Assembly: GCA_949987705.1 (NCBI GenBank)
Contig: OX465281.1
Span: 221,373,978-221,437,977 of the forward strand
Length of the DNA: 64,000 nt
Direction: 5' to 3'
Source of the DNA: Thereva unica
Taxonomy: Eukaryota; Arthropoda; Insecta; Diptera; Therevidae
Every line of letters begins with the position of its first letter. Position 1 is the stretch's first letter. Below the pieces are notes generated by a model. It was not told the origin of the DNA. It saw only the letters and a list, made by a program, of their open reading frames with translations, and did no database searches. Below are positions 21,346 to 34,035 of the stretch, in pieces. Both the position numbers and the translations under genes were made by a program.

Positions 21346-22753
21346 ATGGTTGTCAAAATGTTATTAAATATTGAAATAATATAATGGGCCTGACGCAATA
21401 TTATGATAACTCATAGTTTATAACTTTGTTCTCTCGAGGCTGACAATTGTTAGTTTAGGTTATTTTTAAAATCATTTATCCTGTTGTGGTCATGAGGACA
21501 CGTAAGCAACCGTCAAAAAAATTCAAATGCATATCAAACAAATCCCACTGCACGAAAAACACTTTCAGCTATTCTTCACTTCTTACCTTATTAACAAGAT
21601 CCCGACCTAAACCCGAGCTCACAACTAAAACCAAAGAATCAGACAGTTAATTCCCTTGCGGTTTGTTTTATTTCCAGCATTTACTCAAGAAATATCGAAT
21701 TTCACTCCACTAATGAATTGCCTGCAGCTAAATAAACCTCAGCCCCCCACAGCTGTGCCGCCCAGCATGATGTGCCTGCAATCTCACCCCGGATCGCGCG
21801 TTAGCCCTTTGCTCATTTGCTGAACCCCTAATCCAGTGCTTTCGTGTCGGCTAATCCCGAGATTTCTATAGTCTGGTAGTAGACGCTAAAAACAACGCAG
21901 AGAAATAAAAACAAAAGTGGAATGAGTGCAATTTTAACCGTGTGCTTAACTCCAACCTCATTTACAACATGACAGGGTTGCCATGCTAGCGAGAGAGGAA
22001 GAGAGATACTACCGCGCTACGGCCTGGTGCATCGGAAACCTGTAGCCCGATTAGAAGTGCAGTGCATTTAGCTCTGCGATAAGTCGCATCGCTGTCTAGT
22101 GTTTCTGGAGAAGGGAACGTCTCAAGATTTACTCCGACTCCCATGAGACATGATACGATGCATCCTATTATTTTCGGATTTAACGGGCCCCACTACCGGG
22201 GCGGATTTTATCGTAGTTGAAAATTTTCTTTCATTTCTCTGTCAGCAACCGATAATTCGTTGAAATGCGGAAATTTAACTCTCAAGAACTAGAAATTGAC
22301 GATAAGGATATGAAATTTAAAGCTCCGAAAGCATGTGAGGAAACATGGCTGGTGCGGGGCTGGGCTAGGCCAATTCGCATTATACATGTGTGCGCCTTCT
22401 TATAGATGCCAAGTAATCCCTGAAACAAGAAGCATTAAGACTTATACTAATTAGAATGGATAAGCTCGTTTCGACTTAAGGCTCGGTCCTACGCCCGCCA
22501 CAGCAAACGTATTCGAAGGAGGAAAAGCGGCTATGCATGCTGGATTCGGAATCAGATTCCATAGGTTAGGCACAAGTCAGTGGGGGGATGAGGGTGGATA
22601 GGTGGTAACTGTTGAACCACCAAAGCTGGATAAAATATCTCTATTTGTATGTCAGCATAACTTTACCTCACAGTAGAGTGTTGTTAGCTGCTAAAACTTT
22701 AGGTGAGGAGGTATGACTATGAATTCTCGTGCAAACAAATCTATTATCAGGGA
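21346..22753. other. Apparently unique non-coding DNA
   Basis: More balanced in base composition and without repeats I could recognise, so it is a candidate stretch of genuine host intron. It contains paired TAATCC motifs (see 21829-21857). No coding exon recognised. Confidence 0.4.
21829..21857 (+). promoter_or_regulatory. Paired TAATCC (K50 homeodomain) motifs
   Basis: TAATCC at 21829-21834 and 21852-21857, same strand, 23 bp apart. TAATCC is the preferred site of K50 homeodomains, and the dve homeodomain in this window is K50 (WFKNAR). A role in autoregulation is speculation from motif and location only. Confidence 0.25.
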
Positions 22754-23552
22754 TAGTCCAGTAAATAGGTACTTTTTTTTTGCAAAAAATACCGCACGCG
22801 ATTTTTTTTTACCAAATGTTTTGACATATTTTTATGAGCTTAAATTCAAAATGGCGTCATCCCCACCCTTATGCTTCACTTACAATAAAGGGAAGCGCGT
22901 TTAATTCTATATCTCAGAAACTATGCATTTTATGACAAAAATGTATATAATCTTTTTTGTAGATAATTAAGTGATTTAACTTTTTTGTTCAGAAATTTTT
23001 TTTGTAAAGTCAATATGTTCGGAGTTATAGTGCTTCAAACTTTATATATCACTTTCTTTGCACTATAATTCATTAACGGTTAGCCCGCCATAAAAAAGTC
23101 CTTTCTAAGACTTATAGAACACACGATTACCTATAATTTTTGCTTTTATCATTTTTACATAGGGCTAATATTTCACGAGTTATAGCGCTTTAAATGTCGC
23201 AAAAAGTAAATTAACAAAAAAAAAATTCCTATCTTTTTCTTTCCCCGTTTCATTTCCAAACTGATTATATCGTGTGTTGAGCTCATCATTGCCCACATTT
23301 GTTGCCTTTACTTTTTTCTATAAAGTTGATATTTATGGATTTATTACACCTCAAAAGTTTATTAAAAATGGTTTTTTGCAAATATCTAGTCGACTATTTA
23401 TTTACGAAGACAAGTTATACCAACAAATTTGTTTGTTATAAAATTCCGTAGAAAATTTACTTGAAACATTTTTTTCTAGCATTTATAGTTTAGCCGCAAT
23501 TCAGCGCCGAATGTTTCATATAGATTATACACATTAATTTTCATACAAATAA

Positions 23553-25260
23553 TTAAGAAATTTCGTTGGCGTGCAAACCCTTTTCCACACCACCTTGGAG
23601 GTCGAGTTTTTGGCGCGTTTGTATACATGAAGTTTGTTTTCCATATGATGCGAGGGGAACCATTCCGAATGATCCAGTAACTGTTGCTGGAGGTTTTTTA
23701 GAAACACGAGGAATAACTTTATCAGGAGCTATTGCGTTAAAAGGAGTTACACAATGAATTCCACCCATCGCATGAAATGTTCCATGACAATCGAGAGTAT
23801 TAATGTTGAAGTCCGCATTATCGAATACGAACTGAGAGAATGCATGTGGCAAAATTGGAGGTTGCTGGCGTTGTATGCACGAAGACTCGAAAACCGAAAT
23901 TTCGAAATATGACGAAGAAAATCCTAACGTGGATAATACATCAATCAGATGCCTAGAAGCAAATTTTTTATATAAGAATGACCCAGCACCCAGTAGCAAT
24001 GCAGAAAAAAATGAACGAGGCCTAACCGCTGCTATTATTGCGTTGGCAATAGCAGTGCATTTTTTCTTCCACTTTTGAGAAGAACCCCGTTTTGAATGGT
24101 TGAAAATATGAGAGAGAAAAACATGAAGAGATTGAGGCACTACCGTATCAACATCTTTCATGAAATCATCTGAAGGAGTGTATGTTTCAACATCATAGTA
24201 TTGCGAACGTATATCTTCTAAGACAATTGCAGCTGCTTCACGAACTACACGCAATTTTTCTTCCTCTCTATTCGATTTTCTAGCTTCGTACCAAGCAGGG
24301 GACAAAATTTTATAGCCGGTATCTCGAAAGCAAATGAACGCATCATGGCCAGGACACTCGAAAATACATACTTCATCGCCGTATCTGAGTTTCAAATGAT
24401 GCTTAAACACACGAATATCCGGACGATTTTCTTTGTCGATTAACGCGAGCAACTCAGAAACTCTAAATTGACATTCCTCACTGCTCGATATAAAGCTACT
24501 AATAATTTGCATCACCTCGGACATTTCTTTATTAAGACGACCCCTTTTTCCCCCTGTAGATGATGTGGTTTTCAAATCTCGCATACAGGAATGATGATAC
24601 CTAGCACCTGTAGCTTTGGCATCAGAAACATTTGCAATACGTTGCACAATGTCCAAACTTCTTTTATCTTTCCGATTCTGCAAAACAGTAATCACATTTC
24701 TCTTTATCAAGGAAAACTGTTTTACAGTATGAACAGGGTGTCGTTGCGTAATTCCCAATTTATTTTTTGTCATTTCAAAATTTTCTGCAAATGTTTTGCA
24801 ACAAATAAAACATTTCATTGGAAAATCAAAACCTGAATCCTCCGGCGTTTCCAGTGGCAAAGAATCCTCCGATGAAGTAGAGGGCTTTTCCAGGTTTCTT
24901 TTAGCAACTCTGGCGACAATCCTCGAATCAGCGTAACTCTTTTGGCATGCTCGATGTACTCTAAAAGGATATACATATATGGAAGTATGAAAACCGTAAT
25001 AGAAGTTGTTTATTTGAACATATATTATTGTTTCTTGTGTTTAATAAAATGTTACGTATTGAGGAGAAAATGTTGCTATCTCCATAGCTTTAATTTAGTT
25101 TGTACTTTGTAAATTACCTTATGGACTCCAAACCATGTAAGAAACGCTCATGGTGTTTTTCGCCCCTCACCACACTAGCTGACAAAAGGGAGTTAATACC
25201 TCTCTTTTTTACTTCCACAACACCACCTAAATTTTTGTTACAAATAAAACAAACGCTCAT
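23553..25260 (-). CDS. TE protein, N-terminal half: zinc fingers plus DNADFNI/GTFHAMGG domain
   Basis: Two exons, 25260-25118 and 24960-23553, joined over a 157-bp intron with donor AAG|GTAATT and acceptor TTTTAG|A. The join keeps frame and gives ESIRVHRACQKSY, a total of 516 residues. The first module is CFICN...VHRACQKSY (about residues 4-60). A second CFICC...YHHSC module follows (about 97-170). Then come FECPGHDAFICFRDTGYKI, ARPRSFFSALLLGAG, FASRHLIDVLSTLGF and FDNADFNINTLDCHGTFHAM. I recognise this pattern from uncharacterised TE-borne proteins in many invertebrates, which run on for several hundred more residues. Here the frame stops where the left arm begins, so the C-terminal half is missing. 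Function unknown; zinc binding is inferred from Cys/His spacing. Confidence 0.7.
24961..25117 (-). other. Intron of the TE gene
   Basis: 157 bp, GT donor at 25117-25116 and AG acceptor at 24962-24961 on the minus strand. Removing it restores a continuous zinc-finger module. Confidence 0.75.
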
Positions 25261-26165
25261 TTTTTTAAATATATTTCCGCTTCTAAAACTGAAAATTCTT
25301 CCCAAGCGTGACACCTAACCCCCCCACCAGGAGGGCAGTTTAAAAGAGAAATTTCCTAATTATTTGTATGAAAATTAATGTGTATCTATATGAAACATTC
25401 GGCGCTGAATTGCGGCTAAACTATAAATGCTAGAAAAAAATGTTTCAAGTAAAATTTCTACGGAATTTTATAACAAACAAATTTGTTGGTATAACTTGTC
25501 TTCGTAAATAAATAGTCGACTAGATATTTGCAAAAAACCATTTTTAATAAACTTTTGAGGTGTAATAAATCCATAAATATCAACTTTATAGAAAAAAGTA
25601 AAGGCAACAAATGTGGGCAATGATGAGCTCAACACACGATATAATCAGTTTGGAAATGAAACGGGGAAAGAAAAAGATAGGAATTTTTTTTTTGTTAATT
25701 TACTTTTTGCGACATTTAAAGCGCTATAACTCGTGAAATATTAGCCCTATGTAAAAATGATAAAAGCAAAAATTATAGGTAATCGTGTGTTCTATAAGTC
25801 TTAGGAAGGACTTTTTTATGGCGGGCTAACCGTTAACGAATTATAGTGCAAAGAAAGTGATATATAAAGTTTGAAGCACTATAACTCCGAACATATTGAC
25901 TTTACAAAAAAAATTTCTGAACAAAAAAGTTAAATCACTTAATTATCTACAAAAAAGATTATATACATTTTTGTCGTAAAATGCATAGTTTCTGAGATAT
26001 AGAATTAAACGCGTTTCCCTTTATTCTAAGTGAAGCATAAGGGTGGGGATGACGCCATTTTGAATTTAAGCTCATAAAAATATGTCAAAACATTTGGTAA
26101 AAAAAAATCGCGTGCGGTATTTTTTGCATTACGAAGGCCTTTTTTTCGACCTATTTACTGGACTA

Positions 26166-27165
26166 GGAGTCGAGAGAGAGAGAGCGTGGTGTTCAAAAGG
26201 ATGAAGGCGACCTCTTTAGACGGGGATTAAAATAAATACATCGTTGGAGTCGATCTGCCTATGCGTGTGGGATGGGAATTGGATATCATCAATATCCGGA
26301 CAAAACCGCTCTCTATTTCATATCTTGCTGGATGATTGTGTTTTTGTATGCCCCCACACACAACAGACACATGTCTCTATATAAATAGGATTTACAGCCA
26401 AGATACGAGAGAGAGATTTTCGTTTTGTGCGAGAAAGATTTCATAGGCGAATAAACTTTGGTACGCATTAGAAAGATAAAGTCGGAATGCCTGGATATGT
26501 AGTTCGGTGGATTAATTACTATACTTGATATATTTGAAATTTGTTTGTTAGTTGTAAGTTTGAGGATATTAGGATAATCCGTGTTTAATGATGTATTTTC
26601 TTTCTTTTTAGATATCAAAAGATTATGATATTAAGGATTGGGTGGTGTCTTGGGTATTTATTTATATTGATGGAAAACGTTTTTGTTCTGGACTGTTCAT
26701 AATATTGCACCTATCATAAAGAGGTTTTGTTGTACCACTTGGAAGTAGTGATCAAATTTAACTTTGATAAAGCTGTTGACCATTGACTCACAAGTTAATA
26801 ATTTGGAGATAACTCTTGTGAAGAATTTCTTATATGCTGGCTTCCGATCATTCCAAATTAATTTTTTTTAAAACAGATCAAGGGTCTGAATCCTACTATA
26901 ATTAGAGAAAAGTGGAAGTTTGGATTTATCCGGACGCTCTTGCGATCAGTATTCAAACCTGTTGATCGTTACTCCAAATTATTCGAATTTGAAGATCATT
27001 TTTACCAAGTGTGAATCAAAGCTACAGTGGAAAGAAAATTAAAACAGATTTTAGAATTTCGAAGTGGTAGCAAAGCTAACAAGGCCTTCCATATGCCACA
27101 AAGTATTTTTTTTTTGAAACAGCACATCACATATCTGCTATCAAAGCCTTGTGCCAGGCTGATTT
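26166..27165. other. No recognised feature
   Basis: AT-rich, non-coding. A (GA)n-like stretch lies at about 26172-26182. Frames at 26313-26618 and 27027-27212 have no motif. Confidence 0.45.
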
Positions 27166-28826
27166 TTACCTATGGTTGTGCTGTATGGCCCATTATCTTC
27201 TCTTTTACATGAATATGGCGCCCCGCAGGTAGGGGAGCAAATTCTTTCTACAGCTGTTTCTCTAACGGAAGATGATACAGCTACTTTAAACTTCACAGCC
27301 TTGAATGACCCGGCCATAATCCTTGAGAAGGGTCTTTCGGTGGAGGCTGCTTCCAGGCTGTCTCCTCACCACCCCAAAACCCGTAGAAAGCATGGTAAAT
27401 GCAGACGCAGTCGTAAAGTCACCGCTACGCTCCCAATGTGCTCAAATTATATCCTAGAACCGGATGCGGCATCAACTTCTTCTGATAGTATCGTTGGACC
27501 GTCGAGCACTGGGGATACTGAGTCTTCGCTTTCGCTCTTCTAACAAAACGTGAGGGGAATCAGATCCAAAACCCTAGATGTGTTTCTGTCGACTTCGGTC
27601 CGTGATTTTGATATAATCGCTTTTACAGAAACATGGTTACACGGTGGGATTCTTGAAGCCGAACTTTTCGACTCCCCCTTCCAAGTTTTTCAGAAGGATA
27701 GATTTATTGACTCGGAGGATCGGGGAGGTGAAGTACTACTTTCTTGTAATAACCTTCTCAACTGTTGCTTAATAACGCTTCCTAATTTTTCCAACTATTT
27801 GGACATTGAGCTCCTTGCTCTTAAAGTCTCCCTTGTCCATAGCAACCTATTAATTCCGGAGGAGTTAACCTTTAACTTTAGAAAAGCAAACTTTGAAGAA
27901 CTGTCGTCCAAGCTCACTTCAGTCGATTTCAATTGATTGCTTTCATCTACTGAGTTGGCTGACGATGTAGCTAGATTTTACTACGTCCTGTATGAAACCT
28001 TCGCATCTTGTGTTCTTATTGAATTTTTTAAGTCGTCAAGATGATCCCCACCCTGGTACAACAATGAGTTGAGACATACCAAAATCCTGAAGAATAAACT
28101 CTGAAAAACCTACCTGAAGAGGAAAGACACTGCGAGTTTCGATGCATTTCTCAATTGCTATGACCAATTTCATGTTCTCTCCGAAGCCCTTTGTAAGGAG
28201 TACCTCAGTAACATGGAAGGTAAACTGTACGGTGATCCCAGAGCATTCCTTCAATTTATCAACACTAAGAAAAAAGCTAATAATTACCCTAACACCATGC
28301 AATACGAGAACTCTTTCAGTTCTAATTCATGCGAGATTTGTGACAAGTTCGCACCGTTCTTCCTTAAGTCTTTCTCGTCCTCTGTCTTCCAATCGGCTCA
28401 AAACTTATCCCTGTTTATAACCAGGGAAGATATCTCGAAACATATCAATGAACTTCCACAAGATTTTTCGTACGGGATGGTCTCTCCTGCTGTTCTAAAA
28501 TCATATGCAAGCCCCAACTGTTTCCTCTACTATGTTTATTTCAAAAATCCCTAAATAAAGGGCGCTTCCCAACCTTATGGAATAACTCTTTTATATACCT
28601 GTCCATAAAAAAGTTTGTAAGAACGAAATATCTAATTATAGACCAATTGCAAAGTTATCGTCTATACCAAAACTCTTTGAATCTACTATTGCAAGAGACT
28701 TATCTCAACAGACCAACATGGGTTTCTTGAAGCTCGTTCCACTACTACTACTTACTGGAATGCTCTTCACATACAGTTCGAGGCTTTGTCACTGGCTGTC
28801 AAACTGGTTGTGTTTACATAGACTTC

Positions 28827-29191
28827 CCCAGCAAACATTATGATTTGAGATCGAATCGAAAGCTAATCGTTAAAATGAACTACAATTGCGATCTCGAAGC
28901 CGTTTTCGAATTGAAATCGAAGTAAAAAAGAACGAAAAGGACCGCTAGGTCGAATCGCAAAAGCGATTCGAGTTTCTTTCGTTTTTTTCGCCAAAACGAA
29001 AAATTCTCGAAACCTTTTAAAGGCGAATTTTACTTTTAGTATTGTACGCGGTTCTCTTCTTTTAAAATTTCGACTTTTTTTCGTAAAAACGAAATATTAC
29101 CGTAATTTTATTTCAAAGTATTTCTTTCTCGCTCTCTTCCTGTTCGAGAATTTTTCGAAGCACTCTAAACTTCGAGATGATGTTTGCTGGG
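28827..29191. mobile_element. MITE with CCCAGCAAACAT ends
   Basis: Starts CCCAGCAAACATTATGA and ends GATGATGTTTGCTGGG, 365 bp, inside the Jockey remnant. The CCCAGC core is shared with the family A and B MITEs, but the rest of the TIR differs. TC flanks both ends. Confidence 0.75.
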
Positions 29192-29640
29192 TCAGTAAAG
29201 CTTTCTGTTTTTGCGTGTGACTTCTCTTTTTACGGATAATCACTATTTGTGTTGGTAAGTATGATTTGATCTTGATGAAATAAAAGAAGATATTAAATGG
29301 AATGGTTGTTATTTATTAACAAAACTCTAATACTCGAACAATGAAGTTATAAATATGGAAACGCGTAATCTTGATGTTAATTCTTGTTTAATTCTTGTTT
29401 CTAAACCTCTGTTACGATTTGGTAAATCCGTATCTACCCCTATATGTTGGATTCCTTACCCGGTGTGGTGAATCCCACTTGTAGGTAAAGAATGATTCGT
29501 CTGTCCTGGAATTCGCCTTTTATACTGTTTCCTTGATTCAAGCTCGCTGTAATATTCTAGTAGGCGAGCTTTTGATAACTTTCACTATAATTTTTATAGT
29601 ATTAGAACTGCCATATATAGGATGCTTTGCTTTCCTGACA
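29192..29640. other. Unassigned insertion within the Jockey remnant
   Basis: Non-coding sequence separating the two halves of the reverse transcriptase. It could be part of an LTR or another MITE; no matching ends found. Confidence 0.3.
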
Positions 29641-30170
29641 TCTCAAAATTAATTAATTTATCAGTCAACATTTATTTTGACTTGTCACGCGTCAACACTT
29701 TCGACAAGCTCTCTCACTCTTTTATATTTGTCAAACTAAAAAATTTAGGTTTTCCGCATTCCCTTGTGCTATGGTCCCAGCCGACACATCCTACCAGATC
29801 CTATTCTGCGGAGTCAAAACTAAGAACATCGAAGCGTCCTCTGGTGCCCCGCAGGGCAGTCGTCTTGGTCCTATCTATTTTATTTTATCAATTTGAATGA
29901 AATGAATTCAAAATCTGGAGATGATATTATCTTGAATAATATCGGGTGTACAGTTAATTCTTTTTGACAAGTTTGGCCGTCGTCGGCCTGTATGGGTTCT
30001 CGTTCAAAATAGTTAACAACTCTACGGCCATCATATACCACTTAAAAGCTGTAAGGTTATCTTTTATTGTAACTCGGGTCACAAAACACATTGTAAAATG
30101 CTTAACAAACCAAGGTATATTGGGATTTTTCTCTTGATTTGACCCTGCGAGTACATTTATCTTCTAAAGG

Positions 30171-30699
30171 GAGTCACTCAAGTTTCTGTTAGTACGTATA
30201 CATGATGAGTAGAACTCCGGCTGAACCCAAGTCCAACTACATGCAAACACTAATCGAGTTGAATTAGGATCGATCGGATGAGTTGAAGTTATGCATATAG
30301 GCGCGAGTTCAGTAGTTCATTAGTTGAGTTTAGTTGACACCAACATCTTTGTGTTTTGTTTGTGATTTGTGCCGCGAGTCGAAAATTCAACTCAACCTCA
30401 ACTCATGATTTTTTTACCTTTTGAATAAACTTTTTTGCTACTCCGATTGTTGGAACAATGCGACATTTCATTTATAATGATGTTTTGAAGGGCTGTTCCA
30501 ATTTTCAGCTATTCCCGATTTTTGCGGCAGTTGAATAGCTATTTTGACTGGACAATGCCTGTCTGTCAAGGGTATAAAAAAACCTGTGTACACCTGCACA
30601 TCATGCGACAAATGTACTGAAAGGTTGACAATGAATGTGTTCCTGTGTCCCTTGATATTCGTGGGTTGAGTTTGGGTGCAGGGATATACAGATAGCATA
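30171..30699. other. No gene; GAGTT-rich stretch
   Basis: 30245-30400 has recurring GAGTT/AACTC motifs (GAGTTGAATTAGG, GATGAGTTGAAG, AGTTGAGTTTAGTTG). Otherwise nothing recognised. Confidence 0.35.
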
Positions 30700-30845
30700 G
30701 AAGAAGATCTATGAACCCTAGGAGGATAGGAACCCTGAACGCGAGATAAGAACCCTAAAAAACTGGAGACTTCAAGACGGGGACCAACAATCGTGGAAGA
30801 CGATGTTGCACGAAGCCAAGGTCAATAACAGGCAATGGAGCTATT
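30700..30845 (+). pseudogene. C-terminal scrap of an RTE-like polyprotein
   Basis: Reads KNWRLQDGDQQSWKTMLHEA followed by KVNNRQW, resembling the extreme C-terminus of RTE-type proteins (compare NWRTAARNRQTWRNALEEAK at the end of 20-2806). Only about 50 codons remain. Confidence 0.45.
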
Positions 30846-33654
30846 AGTGATCTTTGGATGCAGGTATACACGCTCATACCAAGAGCAGTATAACATTATT
30901 GAAGTGGGACATTTAAAAAATTGAGCAGTTAGTACAATTTACCGTCGTGTAAGGGACAAATGTACTGCCTAGGATAAGTTCTGCCAAATTCTTACCGTAT
31001 CGAATCTGAAAATCAAAAAGCTCACAGAGTTATAGTAACTATGTATATGTAGGCTCTAAAACTATTTTGATTAAATAATATTTCAAACTATAGCGTGACG
31101 TGACATGTAGCTCCTGCAGCTTATTGAACTATATTCTGCTGGAAATAGAAATAAGATTAGATGGCTTGGTTAAATTGTACTACCGTATACTAAAACAAAT
31201 GTGTTTAATAGTGTGATGTGACATATTCATATGTATCTAACTGAATAAAAGACTATTTGTCCAAAATTAAAAATCAATCAAAAATCAAACTTTGAAAAAA
31301 AAAACGCTGATTTTCGATTGTCTGAAATAGTAAACAGAAAATATTCCACCCAGAGAAGTATTGTCATAATCGTATTGCCGCTGACTGCAAAATATTGAAT
31401 CATCCCATTTCAACAAGCTTCTATTGGTAATACCCATTCACTGACCTTGATTCCCCCAGTAATGGTGGTAAAAACACCCACAAACGATGAAACACCGCAT
31501 AATAGTGAAATGAATGGAAACCCAGGGAGGAAAATTCGCCTTAATCGAAAATCACTTAACCCCGAAGCATTTTATCTGGCCGTAAGAAAGTAAAGGTTTC
31601 AACAATAAGGTTCATAAAGCTGATGATGCGGTTCAAGTATTCGCTAATCATCAAAACTCCACTTGAGTTATTTTCCCTTGTTTCTAAAGGACCAAGCATG
31701 CACTTTGGGCGTAAAGAGACGCTGAACCTGTACTGGTTTGAGATTGAATTGTGTGAAGTCCTTTTTAGCATTTCGTAAAAGGAATAAGTGTGGATTAGCA
31801 TTGAATTGTTCTGATTTACACTCACACAAACTTATTCAGGCTCAGGCTTAAGGAGGGCTGATAGCTTTGTGCATTACAAGGTAGGGAGGTACTTTTAAGA
31901 AATTTAAGGACTAAAACCAAGCGAAAACGTGGGGTGAGAAGTAAGGGATTAACGATTGGGGATTATTATAATATCACAAGGGGAGGATTACTGCCGGTTC
32001 TGTTTAATTAGGGCAAACTTGATGGGGGGCTAAAGTGCCCCTTTATGCTACGTTATATGCTTGGTGTTGTGGGTGTGTGCGTTGGCGTAATTTAGTTGTG
32101 CGTTGGATTGCACCCGACAACATAAAAATTGTACAAAGTTAAATGAATTTGAGTAGAACTTTTATTTGAGGATATACTTCCGATCGGAAGTCATCAATTT
32201 AAAGCTCACTTCCACATTGATTTAGATTTTCCGGTCCATCAAATTTGATTTGTGCTCAGTTGTCGTGATTAAATATCCCCTCCTGAAAGGGTTTTAAAAG
32301 TGCTTGTCACTAAAGGAACCAATTTTCCCAGTGTCACGAGCTATTGGCTGCTGCCATCGAGATTTATTCAGTGAACTGCATCAGTAGTAAACTGTGGCAC
32401 ATCCCTTCACCATTCACCAATGCTAGAGTCTGTTCCGAGATGCTTTTCTCGAAAGTTTTCTTAGATTCAAAACTGCCAAGACAGATCATCAGGAAACAGC
32501 ACAGCTCAAGCCGCACACATTCTACGTTTATATAGATATGTACAGAGCGAGAGCGAGAAGGAGGCATCCATACGTAAACGACCTTATTATAATGTTCTTG
32601 TAATCCCTTCAGCCATTTCCCCTTGCCTTACCTCTTGTTTTGTATAACGAAACATCCACCCCCGCGTCGCTCCCCTTGGCTTAAGCTCTTTCCATTCTTT
32701 TGCACTTTACACTTAGAACTAGCAGCAGTCAAGACTAAGGACTCCGGGGCTCAGAAATGGTTAAGGCGAGAATTAAAACTTTAAACTAACTAGAATTAAG
32801 CTTGTGTTAAAGACCATGGAAAGTGTTGCGATTAAGTAAGAATAGTTTTAAGGAATAATAAATTAAAATTCACTTCGGTGGATGTCGGATGGTAGATGGG
32901 GCGCCGCTTCTTTCGTTCACGCTGAATCTGGTGGAGTTGCCGGAGCAAAGTTCACTCGCAAGTTTGATGAGCAACTGTTAAGATATTTTAAAGCATTTTT
33001 GAAACTACCCCTCGACTATAAATCATCGGGGAGAAATGATTAGAGGAGATTTAATGGGAATGAGTAGGTGAGAAGGTGAGCTTTGTAGATTTTGCCCGTT
33101 GTGTTGCTGAAAATAGAATGAGAATATAAATAATTACTATATTTATTAGATATTAAACCAACATTAGTTTCATTGATTTTTCTTGTCAAAAAAAAATAAT
33201 GAGAAAAAATATCAGATGGATATTGAAACTAGTAAAGTATAAGTGGCTCTAAGATAGATGATATTTGAAACTACTTCAGATTAAGCAGACTTTGGCTTCC
33301 TTAATATCGTATGAGTTGATTGAAGCAATCGATGTATTTTGATTCCAATGGGAGATTTGCAGTAAACAATAACTTGGTCCAATTAACCAGTAAAGATATG
33401 ATAACAATTATCCTGTATTTACTATAAAAACTGGAAGAATTGTTAAGATTAGTATAAGAAGATTTAAGATGAAGACTTGCCTAGGGCTGTTTGCAGGGCC
33501 GGCGGATCGTGTTGGGCCCAGGTGGGTCAGACAAACGTCCTCAGACAAACAAATCCCCTCCTCCGAAACTGTTATATGGTACCAACTTTTGCTAAAGAGG
33601 AAAGAAGGTTGGTTATTTCATTGTGAATCGGGGGTCGATGGTGTACAGAACATC
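30846..33654. other. No recognised gene
   Basis: Non-coding. 30897-30980 resembles 61630-61705 (GGGACATTTAAAAAA and CGTGTAAGGGACAAATG against CGTGTACGGGACAAATG), so it is a dispersed repeat. Nothing else identified, including in the region of more balanced composition at 32600-33000. Confidence 0.4.
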
Positions 33655-34035
33655 ATGTGGTGAGACCTCTCCTGTGGATCACAATGTGTAATGATGTACG
33701 CCTCGATGAGATCGAACTAAGTGTGAACGATGCTTGCTGAGATATTGAAGCGTGCCCTGAAAGCACTGGCCTGCCGTTTGTTGAACACAAAACTGTAACC
33801 GTGCTGATCAGCAACCTCATTGACTTACAGCTCGTGTTTAGGCACCTGGGAGTGATTAACAGCCAGAGGCTAATTTTATTACACACTTGAGGACAGGGCG
33901 GATAAAGCTTCTGCTATTTGTGCAGCATTTCCGAGTATGATGCCAAAGTAGGGGTTCCAACCGATCCGTCGCCTCTTGCTGGCTCAGTCTAGCTTTACGC
34001 AGTGCCAGTGTGGCCAGTAGCATTGAGCAAGAGGG
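33655..34035 (+). pseudogene. R1-like reverse transcriptase C-terminal fragment
   Basis: Reads DVRLDEIELSVNDACRDIEA, LESTGLPFVEHKTVTVLISN, RHLGVI and, after frame changes, LYAVPVW. The pattern (EIE...AC..IE.WL...GL....KT..VLIS, then RYLGV, then YA.PVW) is the segment after the catalytic site in R1-type retrotransposons. Stops and frameshifts throughout. Confidence 0.5.

Larger units (their letters stand above)
22754..26165 (-). mobile_element. Large-TIR transposon 1 (0.8-kb inverted repeats)
   Basis: It starts TAGTCCAGTAAATAGGT and ends ACCTATTTACTGGACTA. The arms 22754-23566 (813 bp) and 25349-26165 (817 bp) are near-perfect inverted copies. GGA lies just outside both ends (22751-22753 and 26166-26168), a possible 3-bp target duplication. 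The 1.8-kb interior encodes a spliced gene on the minus strand. I see no DDE transposase, reverse transcriptase or integrase. Confidence 0.85.
27166..30170 (+). pseudogene. Decayed Jockey-like element with MITE insertion
   Basis: 27548-27660 reads QNVRGIRSKTLDVFLSTS and IIAFTETWLHGG, the start of a Jockey endonuclease. Fragments continue in changing frames: WYNNELRHTKI (about 28050), GDPRAFLQFINTKKK (about 28230), NYRPIAKLSSIPKLFES (about 28635), then after an insertion FDKLSHSFIFVKLKNLGFPH (about 29700), and after further shifts GVPQGSRLGPI-like codons near 29840. The 123-codon frame at 27172-27543 may be the end of an ORF1. Many stops. Interrupted by the MITE at 28827-29191 and unassigned sequence to about 29640. 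Confidence 0.7.

Noticed and set aside
29215..29640. Solo LTR inside the Jockey remnant
   Set aside because: No TG...CA ends with a matching target duplication could be placed.
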